Source: Balanoglossus misakiensis
Taxonomy: Eukaryota > Hemichordata
Assembly: GCA_040954595.2 (NCBI GenBank)
Contig: CM082586.2
Coordinates: 7,626,001 to 7,690,000, forward strand
Direction: 5' to 3'
Length of the DNA stretch: 64,000 nucleotides
Shown here: positions 47,301 to 62,300 of the stretch, piece by piece
Layout: each line of letters opens with the position of its first letter
Numbering within the stretch: the stretch's first letter is position 1
Made by a program: the position numbers and the translations under genes
Notes under the pieces: model-generated
Database searches by the model: none
Told to the model about the DNA's origin: nothing
The model's input: only the letters and a program-made list of their open reading frames with translations

Positions 47301-50300
47301 TGGGTTATAGCTCATGAAAATCATCAAAAAATGACAATTTTTCGACTTTGCGAACTTTCAAAATTTGGCCATTTTTCACAAAAAATCATGGGTTATAGCT
47401 CATGAAAATCATCAAAGAATGACAATTTTTCGACTTTGGGAATTTTCAAAATTGGGCCATTTTTCACGAAAAACCATGGGTTATAGCTCATGAAAATCAT
47501 CAAAAAATGACAATTTTTCGACTTTGCGAATTTTCAAAATTTGGCCATTTTTCACAAAGAATCATGGGTTATAGCTCATGAAAATCATCAAAGAATGACA
47601 ATTTTTCGACATTGCGAATTTTCAAAATTTGGCCATTTTTCACAAAAAGCATGGGTTATAGCTCATGAAAATCATCAAAGAATGACAATTTTTCGACTTT
47701 GCGAATTTTCAAAATTTGGCCATTTTTCACAAAAAATCATGGGTTATAGCTCATGAAAATCATCAAAGAATGACAATTTTTCGACTTTGCGAATTTTCAA
47801 AATTTGGCCATTTTTCACAAAAAATTATGGGTTATAGCTCATGAAAATCATCAAAGAATGACAATTTTTCGACTTTGGGAATTTTCAAAATTGGGCCATT
47901 TTTCACGGAAAACCATGGGTTATAGCTCATGAAAATCATCAAAGAATGACAATTTTTCGACTTTGCGAATTTTCAAAATTTGGCCATTTTTCACAAAAAA
48001 TCATGGGTTATAGCTCATGAAAATCATCAAAAAATGACAATTTTTCGACTTTGCGAACTTTCAAAATTTGGCCATTTTTCAAAAAAAATCATGGGTTATA
48101 GCTCATGAAAATCATCAAAAAATGACAATTTTCGACTTTGGGAATTTTCAAAATTTGGCCATTTTTCACAAAAAATCATGGGTTATAGCTCATGAAAATC
48201 ATCAACGAATGACAATTTTTCGACTTTGCGAATTTTCAAAATTTGGCCATTTTTCACAAAAAATCATGGGTTATAGCTCATGAAAATCATCAAAGAATGA
48301 CAATTTTTCGACTTTGGGAATTTTCAAAATTCGGCCATTTTTCACGAAAAACCATGGGTTATAGCTCATGAAAATCATCAAAAAATGACAATTTTTCGAC
48401 TTTGCGAATTTTCAAAATTTGGCCATTTTTCACAAAGAATCATGGGTTATAGCTCATGAAAATCATCAAAGAATGACAATTTTTCGACATTGCGAATTTT
48501 CAAAATTTGGCAATTTTTCACAAAAAGCATGGGTTATAGCTCATGAAAATCATCAAAGAATGACAATTTTTCGACTTTGCGAATTTTCAAAATTTGGCCA
48601 TTTTTCACAAAAAATCATGGGTTATAGCTCATGAAAATCATCAAAGAATGACAATTTTTCGACATTGCGAATTTTCAAAATTTGGCCATTTTTCACGGAA
48701 AATCATGGGTTATAGCTCATGAAAATCATCAAAGAATGACAATTTTTCGACTTTGCGAATTTTCAAAATTTGGCCATTTTTCAAAAAAAATAATGGGTTA
48801 TAGCTCATGAAAATCATCAAAGAATGACAATTTTTCGACTTTGCGAATTTTCAAAATTTGGCCATTTTTCACAAAAAATCATGGGTTATAGCTCATGAAA
48901 ATCATCAAAGAATGACAATTTTTCGACATTGCGAATTTTCAAAATTTGGCCATTTTTCACGGAAAATCATGGGTTATAGCTCATGAAAATCATCAAAAAA
49001 TGACAATTTTTCGACTTTGCGAACTTTCAAAATTTGGCTATTTTTCACAAAAAATCATGGGTCATAGCTCATGAAAATCATCAAAAAATGACAATTTTCG
49101 ACTTTGGGAATTTTCAAAATTTGGCCATTTTTCACAAAAAATCATGGGTTATAGCTCATGAAAATCATCAAAGAATGACAATTTTTCGACTTTGCGAATT
49201 TTCAAAATTTGGCCAATTTTCACAAAAAATCATGGGTTATAGCTCATGAAAATCATCAAAGAATGACAATTTTCCGACTTTGAGAATTTTCAAAATTTGG
49301 CCATTTTTCACGGAAAATCATGGGTTATAGCTCATGAAAATCATCAAAAAATGACAATTTTTCGACTTTGCGAACTTTCAAAATTTGGCTATTTTTCACA
49401 AAAAATCATGGGTCATAGCTCATGAAAATCATCAAAAAATGACAATTTTCGACTTTGGGAATTTTCAAAATTTGGCCATTTTTCACAAAAAATCATGGGT
49501 TATAGCTCATGAAAATCATCAAAGAATGACAATTTTTCGACTTTGCGAATTTTCAAAATTTGGCGATTTTTCACAAAAAATCATGGGTTATAGCTCATGA
49601 AAGTCATCAAAGAATGACAATTTTTCGACTTTGCGAATTTTCAAAATTTGGCCATTTTTCAAAAAAAATAATGGGTTATAGCTCATGAAAATCATCAAAG
49701 AATGACAATTTTTCGACTTTGCGAATTTTCAAAATTTGGCCATTTTTCACAAAAAATCATGGGTTATAGCTCATGAAAATCATCAAAGAATGACAATTTT
49801 TCGACATTGCGAATTTTCAAAATTTGGCCATTTTTCAAAAAAAATAATGGGTTATAGCTCATGAAAATCATCAAAGAATGACAATTTTTCGACTTTGCGA
49901 ATTTTCAAAATTTGGCCATTTTTCACAAAGAATCATGGGTTATAGCTCATGAAAATCATCAAAGAATGACAATTTTTCGACATTGCGAATTTTCAAAATT
50001 TGGCCATTTTTCACAAAAAATCATGGGTCATAGCTCATGAAAATCATCAAAAAATGACAATTTTCGACTTTGCGAATTTTCAAAATTTGGCCATTTTTCA
50101 AAAAAAATAATGGGTTATAGCTCATGAAAATCATCAAAGAATGACAATTTTTCGACTTTGCGAATTTTCAAAATTTGGCCATTTTTCACAAAAAATCATG
50201 GGTTATAGCTCATGAAAATCATCAAAGAATGACAATTTTTCGACATTGCGAATTTTCAAAATTTGGCCATTTTTCACGGAAAATCATGGGTTATAGCTCA

Positions 50301-53300
50301 TGAAAATCATCAAAGAATGACAATTTTTCGACTTTGGGAATTTTCAAAATTTGGCCATTTTTCACGAAAAACCATGGGTTATAGCTCATGAAAATCATCA
50401 AAAAATGACAAATTTTCGACTTTGCGAATTTTCAAAATTTGGCCATTTTTCACAAAGAATCATGGGTTATAGCTCATGAAAATCATCAAAGAATGACAAT
50501 TTTTCGACATTGCGAATTTTCAAAATTTGGCCATTTTTCAAAAAAAATAATGGGTTATAGCTCATGAAAATCATCAAAGAATGACAATTTTTCGACTTTG
50601 CGAATTTTCAAAATTTGGCCATTTTTCACAAAAAATCATGGGTTATAGCTCATGAAAATCATCAAAAAATGACAATTTTCGACTTTGGGAATTTTCAAAA
50701 TTTGGCCATTTTTCACAAAAAATCATGGGTTATAGCTCATGAAAATCATCAAAGAATGACAATTTTTCGACTTTGCGAATTTTCAAAATTTGGCCATTTT
50801 TCACAAAAAATCATGGGTTATAGCTCATGAAAATCATCAAAGAATGACAATTTTTCGACTTTGGGAATTTTCAAAATTGGGCCATTTTTCACGAAAAACC
50901 ATGGATTATAGCTCATGAAAATCATCAAAGAATGACAATTTTTCGACATTGCGAATTTTCAAAATTTGGCCATTTTTCACAAAAAGCATGGGTTATAGCT
51001 CATGAAAATCACCAAAGAATGACAATTTTTCGACTTTGCGAATTTTCAAAATTTGGCCATTTTTCACAAAAAATCATGGGTTATAGCTCATGAAAATCAT
51101 CAAAGAATGACAATTTTTCGACATTGCGAATTTTCAAAATTTGGCCATTTTTCACGGAAAATCATGGGTTATAGCTCATGAAAATCATCAAAGAATGACA
51201 ATTTTTCGACTTTGCGAATTTTCAAAATTTGGCCATTTTTCAAAAAAAATAATGGGTTATAGCTCATGAAAATCATCAAAGAATGACAATTTTTCGACAT
51301 TGCGAATTTTCAAAATTTGGCCATTTTTCACAAAAAATCATGGGTTATAGCTCATGAAAATCATCAAAGAATGACAATTTTTCGACATTGCGAATTTTCA
51401 AAATTTGGCCATTTTTCACGGAAAATCATGGGTTATAGCTCATGAAAATCATCAAAAAATGACAATTTTTCGACTTTGCGAACTTTCAAACTTTGGCTAT
51501 TTTTCACAAAAAATCATGGGTCATAGCTCATGAAAATCATCAAAAAATGACAATTTTCGACTTTGGGAATTTTCAAAATTTGGCCCTTTTTCACAAAAAA
51601 TCATGGGTTATAGCTCATGAAAATCATCAAAGAATGACAATTTTTCGACTTTGGGAATTTTCAAAATTGGGCCATTTTCCACGAAAAACCATGGGTTATA
51701 TAGCTCATGACAATCATCAAAAAATGACAAATTTTCGACTTTGCGAATTTTCAAAATTTGGCCATTTTTCACAAAGAATCATGGGTTATAGCTCATGAAA
51801 ATCATCAAAGAATGACAATTTTTCGACATTGCGAATTTTCAAAATTTGGCCATTTTTCACAAAAAGCATGGGTTATAGCTCATGAAAATCATCAAAGAAT
51901 GACAATTTTTCGACTTTGCGAATTTTCAAAATTTGGCCATTTTTCACAAAAAATCATGGGTTATAGCTCATGAAAATCATCAAAGAATGACAATTTTTCG
52001 ACATTGCGAATTTTCAAAATTTGGCCATTTTTCACGGAAAATCATGGGTTATAGCTCATGAAAATCATCAAAAAATGACAATTTTTCGACTTTGCGAACT
52101 TTCAAAATTTGGCTATTTTTCACAAAAAATCATGGGTCATAGCTCATGAAAATCATCAAAAAATGACAATTTTCGACTTTGGGAATTTTCAAAATTTGGC
52201 CATTTTTCACAAAAAATCATGGGTTATAGCTCATGAAAATCATCAAAGAATGACAATTTTTCGACTTTGCGAATTTTCAAAATTTGGCGATTTTTCACAA
52301 AAAATCATGGGTTATAGCTCATGAAAGTCATCAAAGAATGACAATTTTTCGACTTTGCGAATTTTCAAAATTTGGCCATTTTTCAAAAAAAATAATGGGT
52401 TATAGCTCATGAAAATCATCAAAGAATGACAATTTTTCGACTTTGCGAATTTTCAAAATTTGGCCATTTTTCACAAAAAATCATGGGTTATAGCTCATGA
52501 AAATCATCAAAGAATGACAATTTTTCGACATTGCGAATTTTCAAAATTTGGCCATTTTTCAAAAAAAATAATGGGTTATAGCTCATGAAAATCATCAAAG
52601 AATGACAATTTTTCGACTTTGCGAATTTTCAAAATTTGGCCATTTTTCACAAAGAATCATGGGTTATAGCTCATGAAAATCATCAAAGAATGACAATTTT
52701 TCGACATTGCGAATTTTCAAAATTTGGCCATTTTTCACAAAAAATCATGGGTCATAGCTCATGAAAATCATCAAAAAATGACAATTTTCGACTTTGCGAA
52801 TTTTCAAAATTTGGCCATTTTTCAAAAAAAATAATGGGTTATAGCTCATGAAAATCATCAAAGAATGACAATTTTTCGACTTTGCGAATTTTCAAAATTT
52901 GGCCATTTTTCACAAAGAATCATGGGTTATAGCTCATGAAAATCATCAAAGAATGACAATTTTTCGACATTGCGAATTTTCAAAATTTGGCCATTTTTCA
53001 CAAAAAATCATGGGTCATAGCTCATGAAAATCATCAAAAAATGACAATTTTCGACTTTGCGAATTTTCAAAATTTGGCCATTTTTCAAAAAAAATAATGG
53101 GTTATAGCTCATGAAAATCATCAAAGAATGACAATTTTTCGACTTTGCGAATTTTCAAAATTTGGCCATTTTTCACAAAAAATCATGGGTTATAGCTCAT
53201 GAAAATCATCAAAGAATGACAATTTTTCGACATTGCGAATTTTCAAAATTTGGCCATTTTTCACAAAGAATCATGGGTTATAGCTCATGAAAATCATCAA

Positions 53301-56300
53301 AGAATGACAATTTTTCGACATTGCGAATTTTCAAAATTTGGCCATTTTTCAAAAAAAATAATGGGTTATAGCTCATGAAAATCATCAAAGAATGACAATT
53401 TTTCGACTTTGCGAATTTTCAAAATTTGGCCATTTTTCACAAAAAATCATGGGTTATAGCTCATGAAAATCATCAAAGAATGACAATTTTTCGACATTGC
53501 GAATTTTCAAAATTTGGCCATTTTTCACGGAAAATCATGGGTTATAGCTCATGAAAATCATCAAAAAATGACAATTTTTCGACTTTGCGAACTTTCAAAA
53601 TTTGGCTATTTTTCACAAAAAATCATGGGTCATAGCTCATGAAAATCATCAAAAAATGACAATTTTCGACTTTGGGAATTTTCAAAATTTGGCCATTTTT
53701 CACAAAAAATCATGGGTTATAGCTCATGAAAATCATCAAAGAATGACAATTTTTCGACTTTGCGAATTTTCAAAATTTGGCCATTTTTCACAAAAAATCA
53801 TGGGTTATAGCTCATGAAAATCATCAAAGAATGACAATTTTTCGACTTTGGGAATTTTCAAAATTGGGCCATTTTTCACGAAAAACCATGGATTATAGCT
53901 CATGAAAATCATCAAAAAATGACAAATTTTCGACTTTGCGAATTTTCAAAATTTGGCCATTTTTCACAAAGAATCATGGGTTATAGCTCATGAAAATCAT
54001 CAAAGAATGACAATTTTTCGACATTGCGAATTTTCAAAATTTGGCCATTTTTCACAAAGAATCATGGGTTATAGCTCATGAAAATCATCAAAGAATGACA
54101 ATTTTTCGACTTTGCGAATTTTCAAAATTTGGCCATTTTTCACAAAGAATCATGGGTTATAGCTCATGAAAATCATCAAAGAATGACAATTTTTCGACAT
54201 TGCGAATTTTCAAAATTTGGCCATTTTTCACAAAAAATCATGGGTCATAGCTCATGAAAATCATCAAAAAATGACAATTTTCGACTTTGCGAATTTTCAA
54301 AATTTGGCCATTTTTCAAAAAAAATAATGGGTTATAGCTCATGAAAATCATCAAAGAATGACAATTTTTCGACTTTGCGAATTTTCAAAATTTGGCCATT
54401 TTTCACAAAAAATCATGGGTTATAGCTCATGAAAATCATCAAAGAATGACAATTTTTCGACATTGCGAATTTTCAAAATTTGGCCATTTTTCACGGAAAA
54501 TCATGGGTTATAGCTCATGAAAATCATCAAAAAATGACAATTTTTCGACTTTGCGAACTTTCAAAATTTGGCTATTTTTCACAAAAAATCATGGGTCATA
54601 GCTCATGAAAATCATCAAAAAATGACAATTTTCGACTTTGGGAATTTTCAAAATTTGGCCATTTTTCACAAAAATCATGGGTTATAGCTCATGAAAATCA
54701 TCAAAGAATGACAATTTTTCGACTTTGCGAATTTTCAAAATTTGGCCATTTTTCACAAAAAATCATGGGTTATAGCTCATGAAAATCATCAAAGAATGAC
54801 AATTTTTCGACTTTGGGAATTTTCAAAATTGGGCCATTTTTCACGAAAAACCATGGGTTATAGCTCATGAAAATCATCAAAAAATGACAAATTTTCGACT
54901 TTGCGAATTTTCAAAATTTGGCCATTTTTCACAAAGAATCATGGGTTATAGCTCATGAAAATCATCAAAGAATGACAATTTTTCGACATTGCGAATTTTC
55001 AAAATTTGGCCATTTTTCACAAAGAATCATGGGTTATAGCTCATGAAAATCATCAAAGAATGACAATTTTTCGACTTTGGGAATTTTCAAAATTGGGCCA
55101 TTTTTCACGAAAAACCATGGATTATAGCTCATGAAAATCATCAAAAAATGACAAATTTTCGACTTTGCGAATTTTCAAAATTTGGCCATTTTTCACAAAG
55201 AATCATGGGTTATAGCTCATGAAAATCATCAAAGAATGACAATTTTTCGACATTGCGAATTTTCAAAATTTGGCCATTTTTCTCAAAGAATCATGGGTTA
55301 TAGCTCATGAAAATCATCAAAAAATGACAATTTTCGACTTTCCGAATTTTCAAAATTTGGCCATTTTTCACAAAGAATCATGGGTTATAGCTCATGAAAA
55401 TCATCAAAGAATGACAATTTTTCGACATTGCGAATTTTCAAAATTTGGCCATTTTTCACAAAAAATCATGGGTTATAGCTCATGAAAATCATCAAAAAAT
55501 GACAATTTTCGACTTTGCGAATTTTCAAAATTTGGCCATTTTTCACAAAAAATCATGGGTCATAGCTCATGAAAATCATCAAAAAATGATAATTTTCGAC
55601 TTTGCGAATTTTCAAAATTTGGCCATTTTTCAAAAAAAATAATGGGTTATAGCTCATGAAAATCATCAAAGAATGACAATTTTTCGACTTTGCGAATTTT
55701 CAAAATTTGGCCATTTTTCACAAAAAATCATGGGTTATAGCTCATGAAAATCATCAAAGAATGACAATTTTTCGACATTGCGAATTTTCAAAATTTGGCC
55801 ATTTTTCACGGAAAATCATGGGTTATAGCTCATGAAAATCATCAAAAAATGACAATTTTTCGACTTTGCGAACTTTCAAAATTTGGCTATTTTTCACAAA
55901 AAATCATGGGTCATAGCTCATGAAAATCATCAAAAAATGACAATTTTCGACTTTGGGAATTTTCAAAATTTGGCCATTTTTCACAAAAAATCATGGGTTA
56001 TAGCTCATGAAAATCATCAAAGAATGACAATTTTTTGACTTTGCGAATTTTCAAAATTTGGCCATTTTTCACAAAAAATCATGGGTTATAGCTCATGAAA
56101 ATCATCAAAGAATGACAATTTTTCGACTTTGGGAATTTTCAAAATTGGGCCATTTTTCACGAAAAACCATGGGTTATAGCTCATGAAAATCATCAAAAAA
56201 TGACAAATTTTCGACTTTGCGAATTTTCAAAATTTGGCCATTTTTCACAAAGAATCATGGGTTATAGCTCATGAAAATCATCAAAGAATGACAATTTTTC

Positions 56301-59300
56301 GACATTGCGAATTTTCAAAATTTGGCCATTTTTCACAAAGAATCATGGGTTATAGCTCATGAAAATCATCAAAGAATGACAATTTTTCGACTTTGGGAAT
56401 TTTCAAAATTGGGCCATTTTTCACGAAAAACCATGGATTATAGCTCATGAAAATCATCAAAAAATGACAAATTTTCGACTTTGCGAATTTTCAAAATTTG
56501 GCCATTTTTCACAAAGAATCATGGGTTATAGCTCATGAAAATCATCAAAGAATGACAATTTTTCGACATTGCGAATTTTCAAAATTTGGCCATTTTTCTC
56601 AAAGAATCATGGGTTATAGCTCATGAAAATCATCAAAGAATGACAATTTTTCGACTTTGCGAATTTTCAAAATTTGGCCATTTTTCACAAAGAATCATGG
56701 GTTATAGCTCATGAAAATCATCAAAGAATGACAATTTTTCGACATTGCGAATTTTCAAAATTTGGCCATTTTTCACAAAAAATCATGGGTCATAGCTCAT
56801 GAAAATCATCAAAAAATGACAATTTTCGACTTTGCGAATTTTCAAAATTTGGCCATTTTTCAAAAAAAATAATGGGTTATAGCTTATGAAAATCATCAAA
56901 GAATGACAATTTTTCGACTTTGGGAATTTTCAAAATTTGGCCATTTTTCACGAAAAATCATGGGTTATAGCTCATGAAAATCATCAAAGAATGACAATTT
57001 TTCGACTTTGCGAATTTTCAAAATTTGGCCATTTTTCACAAAAAATCATGGGTTATAGCTCATGAAAATCATCAAAGAATGACAATTTTTCGACTTTGGG
57101 AATTTTCAAAATTGGGCCATTTTTCACGAAAAACCATGGGTTATAGCTCATGAAAATCATCAAAAAATGACAAATTTTCGACTTTGCGAATTTTCAAAAT
57201 TTGGCCATTTTTCACAAAGAATCATGGGTTATAGCTCATGAAAATCATCAAAGAATGACAATTTTTCGACATTGCGAATTTTCAAAATTTGGCCATTTTT
57301 CACAAAGAATCATGGGTTATAGCTCATGAAAATCATCAAAGAATGACAATTTTTCGACATTGCGAATTTTCAAAATTTGGCCATTTTTCACAAAAAGCAT
57401 GGGTTATAGCTCATGAAAATCATCAAAGAATGACAATTTTTCGACTTTGCGAATTTTCAAAATTTGGCCATTTTTCACAAAAAATCATGGGTTATAGCTC
57501 ATGAAAATCATCAAAGAATGACAATTTTTCGACATTGCGAATTTTCAAAATTTGGCCATTTTTCACGGAAAATCATGGGTTATAGCTCATGAAAATCATC
57601 AAAAAATGACAATTTTTCGACTTTGCGAACTTTCAAAATTTGGCTATTTTTCACAAAAAATCATGGGTCATAGCTCATGAAAATCATCAAAAAATGACAA
57701 TTTTCGACTTTGGGAATTTTCAAAATTTGGCCATTTTTCACAAAAAATCATGGGTTATAGCTCATGAAAATCATCAAAGAATGACAATTTTTCAACTTTG
57801 CGAATTTTCAAAATTTGGCCATTTTTCACAAAAAATCATGGGTTATAGCTCATGAAAATCATCAAAGAATGACAATTTTTCGACTTTGCGAATTTTCAAA
57901 ATTTGGCCATTTTTCAAAAAAAATAATGGGTTATAGCTCATGAAAATCATCAAAGAATGACAATTTTTCGACTTTGCGAATTTTCAAAATTTGGCCATTT
58001 TTCACAAAAAATCATGGGTTATAGCTCATGAAAATCATCAAAGAATGACAATTTTTCGACATTGCGAATTTTCAAAATTTGGCCATTTTTCACAAAAAAT
58101 CATGGGTTATAGCTCATGAAAATCATCAAAGAATGACAATTTTTCGACTTTGCGAATTTTCAAAATTTGGCCATTTTTCACAAAAAATCATGGGTTATAG
58201 CTCATGAAAATCATCAAAGAATGACAATTTTTCGACATTGCGAATTTTCAAAATTTGGCCATTTTTCACAAAAAATCATGGGTTATAGCTCATGAAAATC
58301 ATCAAAGAATGACAATTTTTCGACTTTGCGAATTTTCAAAATTTGGCCATTTTTCACGAAAAATCATGGGTTATAGCTCATGAAAATCATCAAAGAATGA
58401 CAATTTTTCGACTTTGGGAATTTTCAAAATTGGGCCATTTTTCACGAAAAACCATGGGTTATAGCTCATGAAAATCATCAAAAAATGACAATTTTTCGAC
58501 TTTGCGAACTTTCAAAATTGGGCTATTTTTCACAAAAAATCATGGGTCATAGCTAATGAAAATCATCAAAAAATGACAATTTTCGACTTTGGGAATTTTC
58601 AAAATTTGGCCATTTTTCACAAAAAATCATGGGTTATAGCTCATGAAAATCATCAAAGAATGACAATTTTTCGACTTTGCGAATTTTCAAAATTTGGCCA
58701 TTTTTCACAAAAAATCATGGGTTATAGCTCATGAAAATCATCAAAGAATGACAATTTTTCGACTTTGGGAATTTTCAAAATTTGGCCATTTTTCACAAAA
58801 AATCATGGGTTATAGCTCATGAAAATCATCAAAGAATGACAATTTTTCGACTTTGCGAATTTTCAAAATTTGGCCATTTTTCACAAAAAATCATGGGTTA
58901 TAGCTCATGAAAATCATCAAAGAATGACAATTTTTCGACTTTGGGAATTTTCAAAATTGGGCCATTTTTCACGAAAAACCATGGGTTATAGCTCATGAAA
59001 ATCATCAAAGAATGACAATTTTTCGACTTTGCGAATTTTCAAAATTGGGCTATTTTTCACAAAAAATCATGGGTCATAGCTAATGAAAGTCATCAAAAAA
59101 TGACAATTTTTCGACTTTGCGAACTTTCAAAATTTGGCTATTTTTCACAAAAAATCATGGGTCATAGCTCATGAAAATCATCAAAAAATGACAATTTTTC
59201 GACTTTGCGAATTTTCAAAATTGGGCTATTTTTCACAAAAAATCATGGGTCATAGCTAATGAAAATCATCAAAAAATGACAATTTTCGACTTTGGGAATT

Positions 59301-62300
59301 TTCAAAATTTGGCCATTTTTCACAAAAAATCATGGGTTATAGCTCATGAAAATCATCAAGAAATGACAATTTTTCGACTTTGCGAATTTTCAAAATTTGG
59401 CCATTTTTCACAAAAAATCATGGGTCATAGCTCATGAAAATCATCAAAAAATGACAATTTTCGACTTTGGGAATTTTCAAAATTTGGCCATTTTTCACAA
59501 AAAATCATGGGTTATAGCTCATGAAAATCATCAAAGAATGACAATTTTTCGACTTTGCGAATTTTCAAAATTGGGCTATTTTTCACAAAAAATCATGGGT
59601 CATAGCTAATGAAAATCATCAAAAAATGACAATTTTCGACTTTGGGAATTTTCAAAATTTGGCCATTTTTCACAAAAAATCATGGGTTATAGCTCATGAA
59701 AATCATCAAAGAATGACAATTTTTCGACTTTGCGAATTTTCAAAATTTGGCCATTTTTCACAAAAAATCATGGGTTATAGCTCATGAAAATCATCAAAGA
59801 ATGACAATTTTTCGATTTTGGGAATTTTCAAAATTGGGCCATTTTTCACGAAAAACCATGGGTTATAGCTCATGAAAATCATCAAAGAATGACAATTTTT
59901 CGACTTTGCGAATTTTCAAAATTTGGCCATTTTTCACAAAAAATCATGGGTTAAAGCTCATGAAAATCATCAAAGAATGACAATTTTTCGACTTTGCGAA
60001 TTTTCAAAATTTGGCCATTTTTCACAAAAAATCATGGGTCATAGCTCATGAAAATCATCAAAGAATGACAATTTTGCGACTTTGGGAATTTTCAAAATTG
60101 GACCATTTTTCACCGAAAACCATGGGTTATAGCTCATGAAAATCATCAAAAAAATGACAATTTTTCGACTTTGCGAATTTTCAAAATTTGGCCATTTTTC
60201 ACAAAAACTCATGGGTTATAGCTCATGAAAATCATCAAGAAATGACAATTTTTCGACTTTGCGAATTTTCAAAATTTGGCCATTTTTCACAAAAAATCAT
60301 GGGTTATAGCTCATGAAAATCTTCCAAAAATGACAATTTTTCCATTTTGCGAATTTTCAAAATTTGGCCATTTTTCACAAGAAATCATGGGTTATAGCTT
60401 ATGAAAATAATCAAAAAATGACAATTTTTCGACTTTGGGAATTTTCAAAATTGGGCCATTTTTCACGGAAAACCATGGGTTATAGCTCATGAAAATCATC
60501 AAAAAATGACAATTTTTCGACTTTGCGAATTTTCAAAATTTGGCCATTTTTCACAAAAAATCATGGGTTATAGCTCAAGAAAATCATCAAAGAATAACAA
60601 TTTTTCTACTATGCGAACTTTCAAAATTTGGCCATTTTTCACAAAAAATCATGGGTCATAGCTCATGAAAATCATCAAAAAATGACAATTTTCGACTTTG
60701 GGAATTTTCAAAATTTGGCCATTTTTCACAAAAACTCATGGGTTATATAGCTCATGAAAATCATCAAGAAATGACAATTTTTCGACTTTGCGAATTTTCA
60801 AAATTTGGCCATTTTTCACAAAAAATCATGGGTTATAGCTCATGAAAATCTTCCAAAAATGACAATTTTTCCACTTTGCGAATTTTCAAAATTTGGCCAT
60901 TTTTCACAAGAAATCATGGGTTATAGCTCATGAAAATAATCAAAAAATAACAATTTTTCGACTTTGGGAATTTTCAAAATTGGGCCATTTTTCACGGAAA
61001 ACCATGGGTTATAGCTCATGAAAATCATCAAAAAATGACAATTTTTCGACTTTGCGAATTTTCAAAATTTGGCCATTTTTCACAAAAAATCATGGGTTAT
61101 AGCTCATGAAAATCATCAAAGAATGACAATTTTTCGACTTTGCGAACTTTCAAAATTTGGCCTTTTTTTACAAAAAATCATGGGTCATAGCTCATGAAAA
61201 TCATCAAAAAATGACAATTTTCGACTTTGGGAATTTTCAAAATTTGGCCATTTTTCACAAAAACTCATGGGTTATAGCTCATGAAAATCATCAAGAAATG
61301 ACAATTTTTCGACTTTGCGAATTTTCAAAATTGGGCCGTTTTTCACGGAAAACCATGGGTTATAGCTCATGAAAATCATCAAAAAATGACAATTTTTCGA
61401 CTTTGCGAATTTTCAAAATTTGGCCATTTTTCACAAAGAATCATGGGTTATAGCTCATGAAAATCATCAAAGAATGACAATTTTTCGACATTGTGAATTT
61501 TCAAAATTTGGCCATTTTTCACAAAAAGCATGGGTTATAGCTCATGAAAATCATCAAAGAATGACAATTTTTCGACTTTGCGAATTTTCAAAATTTGGCC
61601 ATTTTTCACAAAAAATGATGGGTTATAGCTCATGAAAATCATCAAAGAATGACAATTTTTCGACATTGCGAATTTTCAAAATTTGGCCATTTTTCACGGA
61701 AAATCATGGGTTATAGCTCATGAAAATCATCAAAGAATGACAATTTTTCGACTTTGCGAATTTTCAAAATTTGGCCATTTTTCACAAAAAATTATGGGTT
61801 ATAGCTCATGAAAATCATCAAAGAATGACAATTTTTCGACTTTGCGAATTTTCAAAATTTGGCCATTTTTCACAAAAAATCATGGGTTATAGCTCATGAA
61901 AATCATCAAAGAATGAAAATTTTTCGACATTGCGAATTTTCAAAATTTGGCCATTTTTCACGGAATACCATGGGTTATAGCTCATGAAAATGATCAAAGA
62001 ATGACAATTTTTCGACTTTGCGAATTTTCAAAATTTGGCCATTTTTCACAAAAAATCATGGGTTATAGCTCATGAAAATCATCAAAAAATGACAATTTTT
62101 CGACTTTGCGAACTTTCAAAATTTGGCCATTTTTCACAAAAAATCATGGGTCATAGCTCATGAAAATCATCAAAAAATGACAATTTTCGACTTTGGGAAT
62201 TTTCAAAATTTGGCCATTTTTCACAAAAAATCATGGGTTATAGCTCATGAAAATCATCAAAAAATGACAATTTTCAAAATTTGGCCATTTTTCACAAAAA

